From Thamnidium elegans (Eukaryota; Mucoromycota; Mucoromycetes; Mucorales; Mucoraceae), in assembly GCA_025201345.1 (NCBI GenBank), contig JAIXMG010000002.1, positions 62,001-126,000 of the forward strand: 64,000 nt of DNA, in the 5' to 3' direction. The notes beneath the pieces are model-generated. The model was given only the letters and a program-made list of their open reading frames with translations, was not told where the DNA came from and did no database searches. Positions within the stretch are counted from its first letter, which is position 1, and every line of letters starts with the position of its first letter. The translations under genes and the position numbers were made by a program. Shown here piece by piece: positions 1 through 11,398 of the stretch.

Positions 1-217
1 GCATGTCAGACATATTATTATTTTTTTATATTAAATAAAAAAGAAACGTGGTAAAGAAATAAGGATAAGTTGAATTTATTGGTCAGTTTAAAACAAATTG
101 CATTTTTTATTATTTAACCAGCGTAATCAACAATTAGACATTGAAGCAAGGACAATAATTTTATTAAGTATAAAAAAAAAGGAGGAGAGAAAGAGAGCGA
201 GAGAGCGAGAGAGTAAA

Positions 218-1712
218 TTAACCGAAAGCAGGCACAGACTTTGCAGATTGTGCTGGGCTACCCATAGTCGAGCTAACACCACCAGGACTAGCGAGAGCAT
301 TACTAGCCATACTATTAGGACTATTAGCCATATGGCTATTAGCAATAGAGACTTGACTACTAGCAGGTTGAGTAGATTCCTTGATAGCTAAAAGTTGTTT
401 AGCACGGAAAGCCTCATAATGAATTTGAGCAGTAGTTTCAATTAAATCTTGAAGGTGAGTACGAGTCAAGAAGTTACGAAGGTAGATAAATTCACAATGT
501 TCTTCATTTTCAACGTTAATAACACCATATCTGTTCTTTCGACCACGAACAGGTCTACCATCAATCACTACGTTACGCTCTGAACCTACAATGGCAAAAG
601 GAAGTAATTCTCTAATACTTTCGTTTAAAGCCTGTTCTTGTTCATCGTCCTCATCACTTTCATAGGGATATAATTTAATGTTATGAAAGACTAATTCAGC
701 CTTGATCTACGTGCCAAAAAAGTTTTAATATAAATAAATAAATAAAAAAAAAGGGGGGGGAGATGTTTATACTTACTCTTTGCTTAAATGCTTGTCTTTC
801 ATCAATAGTTAAAGAATCTGATTTAGCAATAACAGGTACAACATTAACTACTTCGGAAAGTTTCTTGAGTACGACAATATCAATAGGTTTTAAACTAATA
901 CAAAAAAAAATACATATAAATAAACAAGCATAAACATTTTAATAAAAAGATTTACTTACGCATGCCCTGTAGGGCCAATGAAAAATAAACAACAATGTAC
1001 TCTTGTATCTTGAATATAACGATCACGAGTAGCGGTTAATTCTTTACGCAAATAAGCAGAATGTTGGTCTTTGATGTATTTAATGATAGGTTCCCAACTT
1101 TTTAAAAAAGAAAAAGGGTTAACATATATGTATATAGAGAGAGAGTGATAGATTACAAGCGTAGTTTACCAATTTTCGTTATTGACTTGATCTCCGTATC
1201 CAGGGGTATCAACAATATTGAGTCTAAGACGTACTCCGTTCTCCTCAATCACTGCATTTTAGTTGCAATTAGAAAAAATAGGGGGTTAAAAATATCAACA
1301 CAAATATAATATACATTACAGTGAGATACAGTTTGGATTTCAGTTGTTTGTCTTGGTGGTTCATCAGCAGAAAGACGTGCTTTACTTTCAATTAAATGAG
1401 AAGCAAAGATAGTATTAACCAAAGTGGATTTACCGAGACCAGATTGACCTATTCTGTTTTATTAGTATTTAACGTTTATATACGAATATATATACACATA
1501 TATATCTTACCAACTACCATCACGTTAAAATGAAATCCTCTTTTCAATAACTTTTTTTCAATTTGTTGTGTAATAGTATCAAACCCAACATATCCTTGCA
1601 ATTCGGTTTGAAGAGAAGACTATATATAATTGCATTAGTATTATATCCTTTTTATACATATATTGTTATATATTACCGCTACTGGTTCAACAGCTAAAGA
1701 TGATGATGACAT
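218..1712 (-). CDS. Septin, Cdc10-like
   Basis: Septins are filament-forming GTPases of the cell cortex, septa and hyphal necks. About seven exons can be read on the minus strand. The start is the ATG at 1712, in a serine-rich leader ([10 protein letters not shown]). The first introns have clean GTAAT/GTAAGA donors. The P-loop GQSGLGKST is split by an intron near 1455-1510. Switch II ([11 protein letters not shown]), the septin G4 motif AKSD ([11 protein letters not shown]) and the septin-unique element ([11 protein letters not shown]) follow in order. After the last conserved helix the protein ends in a short Ser/Ala/Pro-rich tail with no coiled coil. That is typical of Cdc10/AspD-class septins, unlike Cdc3/11/12. 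Family assignment is certain; the subgroup is inferred from the short tail. Confidence 0.93.
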
Positions 1713-2220
1713 TTCTTTTTTAGTATGTGTTTTCTAAAAAAAATAGAGAAAAAAAAAAAAAAAAAAAAAGAGAAAACAAGATGTTTGAGTAAAAAAAAGG
1801 GTCTTCTTGTTTAAAAGGAGGAAAATAAAGGAGAGGGAGAGAGAGAATAAAAAAAAAAGGAGAGAATGTTGCATAAAAAGAAACTTTGATTTAATAAAAT
1901 CATGGCAGTTCAAATCATAAATTCTCTTCTGATCACCTGACTAGGTACGAAAATAAGGGAGGAACACTCATATGTATATAGTGATTTGCAATCAAGAATA
2001 TCTTGGAGTGCCGGCCAATTATATTATTTTCTTAGATACCGCCATTCTATTTTTTTGTCAAATAAAGTCTCTAAGGCTGTTTTCAAGTAGAAGCTGAACT
2101 GAGCTTTGATCCCATATATGGATTTTGATGTTCCCAAAAAGGCTTCAAACTAAGTTTCTATCCAGGACGATTTTATGGACCTGAATAGATCAGTTCTCCA
2201 AAAGGAGATCAGATCAGTTT
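1713..2220. other. Septin upstream region and gene-free stretch
   Basis: A poly-A tract (about 1751-1769) and purine-rich runs lie directly upstream of the septin start and are presumably its promoter and 5' leader. No coding frame is supported. The right part contains the left arm of the inverted repeat described for 2073-2254. Confidence 0.5.
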
Positions 2221-2254
2221 CCTGAGTTCATTTTTCTACTTGAAAACAACTTAA
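2073..2254. repeat. Imperfect inverted repeat, possible foldback element
   Basis: GTTTTCAAGTAGAA near 2081 reappears as its reverse complement near 2236. The arms continue imperfectly inward (GAACTGAG against GAACTCAG), so roughly 35 bp per arm encloses about 110 bp. No target-site duplication was recognised. It could be a small MITE or a chance hairpin in AT-rich DNA. Confidence 0.4.
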
Positions 2255-2496
2255 GATTCCGATTTCATGAAAGGAATAACCAGGTCTCTCGACACAATTA
2301 TATTCTTGATATAACCCTGCTCACCCATGAGGATTATAGCAACCATATCTACACCCAACTCAAAAGTTTCAATATTTCCATTCCTAAATTTGACTCAACA
2401 AATGACCGAGAGTATCCATATATCAGACAAGATACTCTAGAACTCATTGTAAAACATCATCAAATCACTAGAAGATTAAAAGCCTGTGAATCTTAA
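2221..2496 (+). pseudogene. Orphan open frame without start codon
   Basis: About 90 codons are open with protein-like composition (for example HEDYSNHIYTQLKSFN and YIRQDTLELIVKHHQ) and end at TAA 2494-2496. No ATG or convincing splice acceptor precedes it, and the frame runs into the right arm of the inverted repeat. I do not recognise the product. It may be the 3' remnant of a lineage-specific or transposon gene. Confidence 0.3.
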
Positions 2497-2892
2497 TGAC
2501 AAGAACAGAAAATCAAGTTAAATAAATGCTTAACACTTGTAAAATATTTATTAAATCGAGCTGAATAAAAGAGAATTGCTTTTAAGTATTAATAACGCTA
2601 AGGCAAGAAGCTTAGAATAGAGTGTAAAACCAAAGAAAATAAATTTCAGAGCCATAATCAGCAGGAAGCCTAAAATATTCTCATTAAAGAATAGCCAAAT
2701 TTGTCAAAGACGTACAGATGCATTGACTACAAAAACTTTATTATAAAATTTACAGTTAGTCATATGTAATGAGAGTACAATGGTAAAATAAACAAGACAA
2801 CTGGCAGTTTCTACAAAAGACAATTTTCATCTTAAAAAATCATAGACAATCTCACAAGACTAATAGGCATCAGTGCAGGAATCGTAACCAAA

Positions 2893-3044
2893 GAGAGCGA
2901 TACGATCGTAGCCGTAAAGGTACATTTGGAAACAACAACTGGGACATTACTCTATCATACAGACAATTTATCTGGTCTAGCCATTAGGCATCTGCAGAGC
3001 AAGCAGGCAGAGGAGAGCGATACGATCATGGCCGTAAAGGTACA
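2893..3044. repeat. Pair of 32-bp direct repeats, 120 bp apart
   Basis: Copies at 2893-2924 and 3013-3044 begin GAGAGCGATACGATC and end GCCGTAAAGGTACA, with two differences between them. The surrounding 2,500-3,430 bases contain no supportable gene. Confidence 0.6.
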
Positions 3045-3437
3045 CTCATGCATACCAAGTAATCCTGTTGTCTTGTTTAAATGAATACTTATCTTGCAAG
3101 GAATAGTTGTCTTGGTCCCTTTCATTCTGTCACAATATCAACAAAGGAGGGATCTTGTATACTATTATAATAAGGCACTCAGTTACCGGATCTGGTTATC
3201 CTGTTTACAAACAGATCATTCGATATTACCAAAAGCCTGTTTTTTAATGTTTGTAAGATATCAAGTCGGTTCTGCAATAATCACCCAATTGAAAGTATGA
3301 TGTGCGAGAATACAACAACAAACTTCATTTACGAAAGTGACCATATTTCTGTACATGAAGAGCCTGTATCTAAAAGATAAAATCCCTAAACATTGGTGAG
3401 TGTATGTATGTGTTTTTGATTGTAATAATGATGCTGT

Positions 3438-5489
3438 ATGTCACAAAAATGGGAACAGATAATTAATTACATGGAAAGCCTGTACAACCAACTTAGAACC
3501 ACTTACTTGGGAAGGAAGCGCGACCGAAGAATTAACCACCTTGTATATATTCTGGTGAATGATATTGAGCCAGATTATATAGAATGTAGACAGAATTAGG
3601 CTGAACATTGGCAGAATGGGGCCAACGGTTAAAAAGAGAAATGCAACTAAAGCGTAAAAAAATAATAATAATTGTGACGATAGATGCACAGTCACATTTA
3701 AGCTTGGCATCGATTTTCTTATTATGCAGCGGCAAGATAGGACTTTTGGTACTTTCTGTTCTTAATTGCATTGATAAAATGTTCTCCAACGAAGTGTATT
3801 CGATGACAGGGATAACTGACGTAAATTTACTTGTTGAAACTGGTAAGCAATTAGCTGGAAATCTTCAAAAAAAAAAAAATTAACACGTTTCTAAAAACAT
3901 TATAAAAAGTGAGGTCGAGCTCTTTGAAATCTATAAAGTGTATCTAGACAACAATTACATAAAGGATTGGAAGATGCTCAAAATCTTTCAACACACCATA
4001 TAGAAATTTTACTCCGATGACTATACACAAGCAGTAGATAGCTTCAAGAACTCCTTCAAGAAATTTTTAAACGGCTATAGCTCACCAGACAAACGCCAAA
4101 AATTGGCAATAGAAAAAATGAGAAACAACCTAGATGCGGTGTTAGCATCAAAACCCACCCAAGTTACATTTGAAAAGAGGAGGAGTGGTGTAAGTAGTTT
4201 TTGATGTATCTTTTTCTTCTTCTCTAATAAGTTAAATAGGAACTTGAAGAGTTGTACGGCGCGCATATCAAAAATAGTGTATACCAGGATAAGATCACCC
4301 TCGTTGATTCAACCAATATTGAAAATAATGCTAGATCTTCAGCCTCCCAAGCCGCAGCCAGTACCTCCAAATAAGAAAAGAACAATCCACTATGGCGGAA
4401 CTTATGGTATCAGTGCACAATATGGAAACAAAGTTACGTTAATATTAGCTATTCTGTAATCTGATTCGCTGCATATAAAAATTATGGTAACATAGGTACC
4501 ATATTGGACGTTGCTACCATAAGTTCTGCCATAGTGATCTCCAAGCCAAAGACACGCTCAAAGAAAAAAACAAAGCGTTTAGAAGTCAGGGATATTAAAC
4601 ATCTGCCATTCGATCAAAAGATACATACCTTGGTTGGTACTTTGTAAGTAGTTTGGTTTATAAATAACGTTATCGTAAAATCACCTATTGATTTATTTTT
4701 GTTCAAACAGTTGTTCGAATAACATCTTGAATCTTGCTAGCCCCGGATTGATTCCAGAAAGATTCAAAGTCGAAATACAGAAAATAAAGAAAAAACTAGA
4801 GATCGCGTTGTCATCAGCTGCAAATGAGCAGGAGAAGCAGCTCCTTATCCGATTCTCCAATATCAAATCACTCGAAGACATTGAGTCCCTTGTCAAGAGC
4901 ATACCTCTTGTTCCACAAACAGGTGGTTTTACATTTCTCTCATTAGCTCTGATAAAACTGTAAGTTGAATTAAATATACTATCACACTAAGTTTTATTCT
5001 AACCTTAACCTTTATGATATATCATTTTTAATAGTATTACCCTATGGCAAAGTGAGGTGCTACTCAATCATGACCATAAGGAAACATGGTTTCATATGCA
5101 GTTATATGGTGACTTGCTGGATTCTGCATTTCTTTTTAATAAAAACTATATTACCAAACGGTATGTTGTATAAAAATGTAACGATAATAGACTGACAAGT
5201 GCTCAATAATAGATCTGAATGTCACGCCTCCACAATCAAATATCTAAAGAAGATGAAGAAGATTGATGACACGGAAAAAGACTGCGAAGTGGATTTAATC
5301 TTGTTTAATCATGGCTACGGAGACATGTTCACGCGCGAGGATAAGTGCGAAAGCGCTTTGCTAGGTGCTGTACAGAATGATTTTGAAAAAGGCAACAATC
5401 TCAGAGAAAAGCGACTATTATACCTGAAATCAATCATCCCTTACAAGTCCAACATAAATCATATCTGTGGAATCCGAGCTATGAAATAG
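3438..5489 (+). pseudogene. Decayed lineage-specific gene, interrupted by a MITE
   Basis: The frame starts at ATG 3438 (MSQKWEQIINYMESLYNQ) and can be followed through exons with ordinary GTAAGT introns to a C-terminal exon at 5210-5489 (KKMKKIDDTEKDCEVDLILF), ending in TAG. It is broken by TAG 3597, TAA 3630, TAA 3648, an A-tract frameshift near 3660, TAG 4001 and TAA 4372. A 149-bp MITE sits at 4388-4536. The five stops fall where a glutamine codon would keep the frame open. Function is unknown. The C-terminal part has the pattern SEC...VDLILF...E seen in Mucorales-specific hypothetical proteins that may be PD-(D/E)XK-like; that link is inference. It ends about 700 bp before an IS630-like element. 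Confidence 0.6.
4388..4536. mobile_element. MITE, 149 bp, with 3-bp target duplication
   Basis: The ends are inverted repeats: CACTATGGCGGAACTTATGG on the left and its imperfect complement ending CTGCCATAGTG on the right. An ATC triplet flanks each side (4385-4387 and 4537-4539). It interrupts the reading frame of the surrounding pseudogene. A relative lies at 53505-53607. It has no coding capacity; the superfamily is undetermined (a 3-bp duplication fits PIF/Harbinger, but ATC is not the usual TNA). Confidence 0.75.
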
Positions 5490-6196
5490 TGAAGATTCAA
5501 AAATAAAAATAAAAACAAAAAGATACTAAAAAGTAATCAGTCGCAAAATAGGAATTATCGTTTTATTAAATAAAAAATGTGTCTGTTTATATAGCTTTTT
5601 TAAGTACAATTCTGGTAGTGTGCTGTATCACAATAAGTGCCATAGTTTCCTTATATAATTACGAGCCGTGCTTATCTAACCTAGTCTTCGGTCAAGATAT
5701 GTCAATCCTCTAATCATTACTCAGACAACAGTTATTACCGGATGATGTCGGTAAGGCTTAGTTAAAATAAATATGAATTAGTCATAAAGGGATAAAGACG
5801 CGTGAGATAATCATGTATGTGTAAATATATATGAGAATATATATTTGTATATGCTTGATCACATCAATCATATAATATCATTAATATAAATAAAAACTAT
5901 TACTGAATCATAAAAGTGCAAGTTGCGTATTAAGTTCAAACAAAATAATGGACTTTTATTTCTATTCATATACACTTTCTCTGTTCTAGTTTAAAATGCT
6001 TTTATATTACTCATTATTTGTTTTTGAGCTCATTTGAATAGCTAGAGAAGTTACACTCTAGATTCATAGATGTGGTAAAACTTTATTTCCCCCATTTTAC
6101 TTTTTTAAACCTGCAATTTGATGCTGCGTTCACTGTACAAGAGATTCACTACTTGTTTATTATATGGGTTGGCCCGCTAAACAGTCAGCAAACCGA
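5490..6196. other. Gene-free AT-rich stretch
   Basis: Only AT-rich sequence with TATATA runs (about 5817-5850) is visible. It separates the decayed gene from the transposase and may contain an unrecognised end of the latter's element. Confidence 0.4.
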
Positions 6197-7478
6197 TTAA
6201 TAGAATACCGAGCAAATCCTTCGAAAGAAGAGACTAAAACCGTTACAAACAGTAGTGATTACTTGTGGAAGCGTGTCCTTCTTCAGAACAAATTCTCTTT
6301 TCACTCCACTCTTAACAACTGACCAAAACTGTTCAATAGGATTTAGCTCAGGAGAATAAGGTGGAAGTTAGAGGCACCTATAGCCACGCTCTTCAATCAT
6401 AGTTCTGATTATTTTGTTCGTATGTATAGGTGCGTTGTCCATTATTAAGAAATGCTCTTTCATTCCAGGAAACTTGTCCATCTCTGCAAGGATGTCACTG
6501 ATGAAGTTAACATAATGATTGGTATTTGTCCCTTTCGTTTACTCCTTTGCAGTTCCAGCCAACTTTCGCTTCTTAGAGCTTGGAGGAGGAACTGGCTTTC
6601 TCAAGCAGACCTTTATCAAACTTTTTGGAGATGTGGCACCTAAAAAAATGGAATTAGCTCTAGCTGTCTTCACTTTTACAATAGGAGTTTCTCCAATGGG
6701 CGCCCATCCTTGGGTTCTTCTCAAATTAGCATTGAATCCAGCTTCGTCAATAAAAACGCAATTGGTCATGTAATCCACACCCATAACTTGCGCGGCAATC
6801 ACCCATTCTTTTCTTTGCTGAATTTTTTCAGATGAGTTTCTCTTTTCTGGTTCCATTTGAATCCTCTTCAAAGAAAAAAGCCATAGATCAGCCATATAAC
6901 GATATAATGTTCTTTTAGAGATCATCAAGTCATCGAAACTAGTGTTCAGCTGTTCCATCAATTGATCTATTGTAGAAGTAGGCTGTTTGAAGTAAAAATC
7001 AACCACTACTTTTTTTGTTGCCTCGGCTAGTTCTCCTTCTGGTTCAATAATCTTTGGTCAACCAATGACCTTGAAAAGTGAATCAGGATCTTCTTTTCAT
7101 ATCTTATACCATCTTTGCACAGTTCTTGGCTCTAGTTTTAAATCTAAAGCAACAGCTCTTGTGCTGTTTTTAGGATGTACGTCGACCAAGTGTACAGCAC
7201 GCGCCTTGATTTCATTGCTGATTCGATTGCCTTTGGCTTTTGCACTCACTTCACCATCAGAGATCTTTTTTTTCGCATTTTCTTTCTTTTTTTTTTTGCT
7301 GATACTCTTGTAATATTTCAGCATCCAAAAACTTTGCCCTGGCGTTCAAATACTCCGTATACGAGGTTAATTCTTCCAGCTTAAAGGGGTTTTCATCTTC
7401 AGTAATGTCCATTGGCTCTTCCCCATTTTCATTTACAATGTTTCCTGCGCCATCTTCGAAATAAAATGTGTAACTCAT
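6197..7478 (-). pseudogene. IS630/Tc1-like DDE transposase, broken
   Basis: Read on the minus strand from ATG 7478 (MSYTFYFEDGAGNIVNENG). An acidic N-terminal region leads to a helix-turn-helix (TRAVALDLKLEPRTVQRWYK) and a DDE catalytic core with all three acids present: FIDEAGF, IMDNAPIH and SPELNPIEQFW. The frame is broken by a frameshift in the A-tract near 7280, two TGA codons (about 7101 and 7062), a TAA near 6540 and a TAA near 6375, so it cannot encode an active enzyme. Short GTCGC-type repeats on the promoter side (7535-7585) may be subterminal transposase-binding sites. Clear terminal inverted repeats and a TA duplication were not located. Confidence 0.85.
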
Positions 7479-7834
7479 TTTAATTGTGTTTTGTTGACAA
7501 GAAGATTTACTATAAATGCGACATCTTTTTTTTAAATTGTGCGACAACTTAAATTTTTTTAGCGCGACATTATTTTGGCAAAAGGTGTATACCTGTATAG
7601 GTTACTTATAGCTCGAATACATTTGTAGGCTTACTATGCAGTAGGTTCTTTTACAATTGTTGGTAAAAGTATATAGTTTACTATACTTTTGGTCGATTAA
7701 GGGACGTCACTTTAATTTGGCAAAAGTTGAACAAAAAAAAACAAAAAACAAAAAAAAACAAAAAACAAAAAAATACTTTTTTGATTATCCACCAATTTTT
7801 TTTCTTTTTATACTGTAGTAGGAACCTGTATATA

Positions 7835-8045
7835 ATGTATACGTCAATGGCAGAAACCGACAAAATCAAACAACTCACTAGTTATTTAAACTTCAAGTCT
7901 CGAGTCAAGATTACCGATGGAAGAACCTTTATTGGAACTTTTGTCTGTATCGATAAAGAGAAGAATATCATTTTAGCTCATACGGAAGAATTTCTTGGTA
8001 GTAAGTTTATACTCTTTCTTTCTTTCTTACTTACCAATACTAATT

Positions 8046-8087
<42 letters not shown>

Positions 8088-8183
8088 GGGAAAAGAATGG
8101 TTGGACTAGTCATGATTCCTGGAAAACATCTCGTTAAAATAGAAACTGAAGACTTGGAATTACCAAGTTCAATGTACACTTGA
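7835..8183 (+). CDS. LSM-domain protein, NAA38/LSMD1-like
   Basis: Two exons, 7835-8000 and 8086-8183, are joined by an intron with a canonical GTAAGT donor. The intron contains a run of more than 30 A residues ending directly at the AG acceptor. The product is about 87 residues, a single Sm fold: Sm1 is visible as VKITDGRTFIGTFVC and Sm2 as MVGLVMIPGKHL. This Sm2 (GLVxIPGKH) matches the NAA38 (LSMD1/Mak31) group better than the spliceosomal LSm2-8 proteins. NAA38 is the auxiliary subunit of the NatC N-terminal acetyltransferase. A second ATG at 7847 is an equally possible start. Family is sure; NatC membership is inferred. Confidence 0.85.
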
Positions 8184-8249
8184 TCTCTCTTTATAAATAT
8201 ATAAAATAACTTGTAATAATAATAATAATAAAACAATATGTATAGTTTT

Positions 8250-8507
8250 TTATTTTTGTTGTGACAAGTGTTGCCAAGGATCTTGAGTCATGGAAGGTAA
8301 ATAGAATGCTGCAAATCTTGATTCAATAGCTTCCGGAGAGTAATCGACTTCAGTAAACTGTCTGTTATTGTTATGGCGGTGGTTATTGTTATTATGGAAC
8401 CCTCCTCTTCCTCTGCCTCTTCCTCTACCACCACGATCACCGCGACCACGACCATGACCACCACGGCCTCTATCACCACTAAATGATTGAAAAGGTGGTT
8501 GATACAT
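8250..8507 (-). CDS. Small RGG-rich protein with SMxxDPW C-terminal motif
   Basis: One exon of about 85 residues starts at ATG 8507 (MYQPPFQSFSG). A central stretch of RGG/RGRG repeats is followed by an Asn/His-rich spacer and a C-terminal block AFYLPSMTQDPWQHL. The RGG repeats suggest RNA binding and arginine methylation. The terminal SMxxDPWxxL resembles the conserved C-terminus of MPLKIP/TTDN1, which in animals binds the DBR1 lariat-debranching enzyme; that comparison is from memory of the motif and is inference. Only about 55 bp of AT-rich DNA separates it from the upstream minus-strand frame, so an additional 5' exon is possible. Confidence 0.6.
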   Translation of the reverse strand: MYQPPFQSFSGDRGRGGHGRGRGDRGGRGRGRGRGGFHNNNNHRHNNNRQFTEVDYSPEAIESRFAAFYLPSMTQDPWQHLSQQK

Positions 8508-8559
8508 CAAAAAAAGATATTTGCTTTATTTTTTTTTAAAAAAAAATAAATAAATAAAA

Positions 8560-8764
8560 TCCTTTTTATTAAAACGCCGGATTCTTTTATGAAAACGAAA
8601 TGTACATAGAAGTAATGCTTGTCCCTACGGTTCGTAATATAAGCATACGAGAGTTTATACTTCATTTCGTCCATGATAGTACGTAACATATTGGCATTGT
8701 TGGCGGTGATATACTTTAAAAGTTCATCAAGTATTTCGTCAATATAAAACTTTTGTACACACAT
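8560..8764 (-). CDS. Unrecognised small protein or terminal exon
   Basis: A frame beginning at ATG 8764 reads as an amphipathic, protein-like sequence (KFYIDEILDELLKYI ... RTIMDEMKYKLSYAYI). It then drifts into a low-complexity lysine/phenylalanine tail, so the true end is uncertain. TTTTGCAG lies immediately before the ATG, so this may be an internal exon of a longer minus-strand gene reaching about 8960. I do not recognise the family. Confidence 0.35.
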
Positions 8765-8994
8765 TCTGCAAAAGGGAATCCCGGATTGATGATGTGGCTT
8801 TCACATATACACATATAAAAAAGGATGTTTATCTCAAAGTTACTTTTAGGGTAAAGGACGTCTAAAAAAAAATCTAGTGTAACTGTATGCCATATTTGGA
8901 AGTATGTTTTCATACATGTTTTAAAAAGCACTCTATTTTTTTTCTTTTTTTCTCCCTTTTGTTTAAAAAGAATATATATATATATATATTTAAG

Positions 8995-10201
8995 ATGCAA
9001 TCATACCAAGAGACAGGTAAAACAACTAATATTTATATATATATATCCTTTTTAATGTCATTAGTAATTTTAAAAGAAAAAGAATTGTGTTTATATATTA
9101 GATACAGTACAAGATTTATTTGACGAGATTGAACATTTGATTGATATTCCATTTGATCAAACTAGTTTTAAACCTATCAAAAATAAAGATTTTCATTATA
9201 AAGAAGAGGGATCGGATAACATTAACAATAATAATAATAGTAATAGTAATAGTTATTCGTTTGATAGACCCATTTTAATTGAAAGTGATAGTGACGAGAT
9301 TGAAGAAGAGTAAGTATTATCATTATTTTTTAAAAAAAAAAAAGTTATAATTAAAAAGAAAACATAGATTAGTTACTCCTAATCAAGCGCATTGTTTCAA
9401 GTGTGATACACCTATAATTTCTACTGATTTACTTCAAGTTATCAACAACAACATCTGCCTTGATTGTTCTACTAATAAAAAGAGATCAAGATCTAGCTCA
9501 TTTACATTTAGTCAACTTGCCGATAAATTAAAGCAATCCTTTGGTCATTCTTCATCTAATACACTTTTAGCTCCCAATATAAAGACTGTAAACCGCAGAA
9601 AGAGTATGCCTTCAATGAACTCTTTATTTGACCAATCCAATTTAGGTCCACCTAGTCCTGTACCTTCTAGACCTAGCAGTAGAGCTTCTTCTTTTATTGA
9701 AGATGTCAAACAATTTTTAGCTCCATTGTCTAGAAAAAATAGTAGAAATTCAATCCATCAAGATTATCAAGTCATGTCGCCTACTTTAGAGAAAAAGTCA
9801 AGTCATCAATCTTTATTTGATGCTATTAATATTTGTAAGCCTTCTAAACCAAAGCAATCACCTTCCTATGAGCGAAGAGTCATTCAACTAGAAGAAGATG
9901 ACAATCATTGGGCACAAGATGAGTTTGAGTTTGGTGCTCAAGCTGAAAGTAGTATTTTACCTTTACGTAGAAAACAGATTAAGCAAATTGAATCACGTCA
10001 GGATAGAATTGACATTTATAGTAAGTAAATTTGTATAAACTTTTTATAGATTTATTAACAACAACAAATAGATAATGCTTATCTTGAATGTATGAAGGTA
10101 GAAACAAGTCTTGTTCCTTGGATTATTAAACAAACTCAAAAGGGACCACCTGATGCTTGGTTTGGTAAATGGTATATTTTATCTTGGTTATACATATATA
10201 A

Positions 10202-10237
<36 letters not shown>

Positions 10238-11183
10238 AGGTTATACTCCACCTACAAGAGAACCAAAGAAAATTATGGGTATCTTTAAACGAAAACCTAA
10301 AGAAAACAGTAATAATTTAAGAGCCCAACAGCAACAACTGGGAGATGATTTATTAAACCGGTCTACACCCCTATTACAGCATAGATACAGTAACAGCAAT
10401 TTATCCACCTCACCTAACTCGTTTGGGTACGTAGTAGATGACCAAGTCACTCATTCTCCAGTTGGATATGAAGAGGAAGAAGAAGAACAAAATTATACAC
10501 CTTCTTTAACAACAAGTTTCTCTCCTACTTCTTATACAAATGAATCAGAATTAAAAACTCCTGCTTCTCAACCAGTTTCCATCTTAAAAAAGACACATCC
10601 TCCTCAACCCTGCTATGATGAGTATGATGAGTACTATAATGAGGGACTACATAATACAGGACAAGAGTATTACGCAACCAAGGATCAAAGAAGGTATTCT
10701 TCTGTTTCTCCTGGTTATGAACAGCCCATATATGCTGTAGAACCTCCTGTTAGTACGACAACAACAACAAGAAGAAGAAGAAGCCGAAACTATTATAGTG
10801 AATATGATAGAAGAGAAGAAGACTATTATAATTACCATCATCGTACACCACCTACTACTGTACCACGTAGTAGTAGTAGACAATACGAAGAGCCTACTTA
10901 TTTTAACGATTCTATTGTTGTAAATAAAAGAAGAAATAGTAATCGACACTCTGGTTATGGAGAACAAAGGCAAGTCAACAATATAAACCATCAAGAATAC
11001 TATGGCATGTCAGTCAAAATGACACCTTATATGATGGAAGAATGGGATATTGCACTCGATGATTTATGTGACTTATATCCTAGACTTGATCGTCATTATA
11101 TTAATGATTTTTTGAGGTCTGCGCAAGGTGATTTTGTAACCGCAAAGGATATGATTATGAACATGATTATGGAAATTAGATGA
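8995..11183 (+). CDS. Zinc-ribbon, Ser-rich protein with C-terminal CUE/UBA-like domain
   Basis: Five exons (8995-9015, 9102-9309, 9368-10020, 10072-10164, 10238-11183) are all joined in phase at GTA...AG introns; intron 4 contains a long (TA)n run. Near residue 80 there is a CxxC...CxxC zinc-ribbon/half-LIM pattern (CFKCDTP ... ICLDCST). A long Ser/Pro/Tyr-rich disordered middle follows, with acidic and arginine-rich patches. The last 50 residues (WDIALDDLCDLYPRLD ... GDFVTAKDMIM) have the spacing of a CUE/UBA ubiquitin-binding helical bundle. No named ortholog is recognised. A ubiquitin-linked adaptor role is a guess based on the CUE-like end. Confidence 0.75.
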
Positions 11184-11398
11184 TGTTTGTATGTGTAACC
11201 TAGTTTTGACTAATTCAATAGAATTGGCATTTATAAGTTTAAATCACATGTGTAATTTTTTCTTTCGCCCACGCTCCCCCCCCCCTTTTTTTTTTTCTTT
11301 TTTTTTTTTAGTATAAATAAATAACTTTTAATACATATATTATATTTATACTTGTTCTTTACTCTCTCTCTTTTTTTAAAAAGAAAAAAGAAAATAAT

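Noticed and set aside
98..391. Plus-strand frame opposite the septin C-terminus
   Set aside because: It is antisense to a clear septin exon and has a low-complexity Arg/Glu start.
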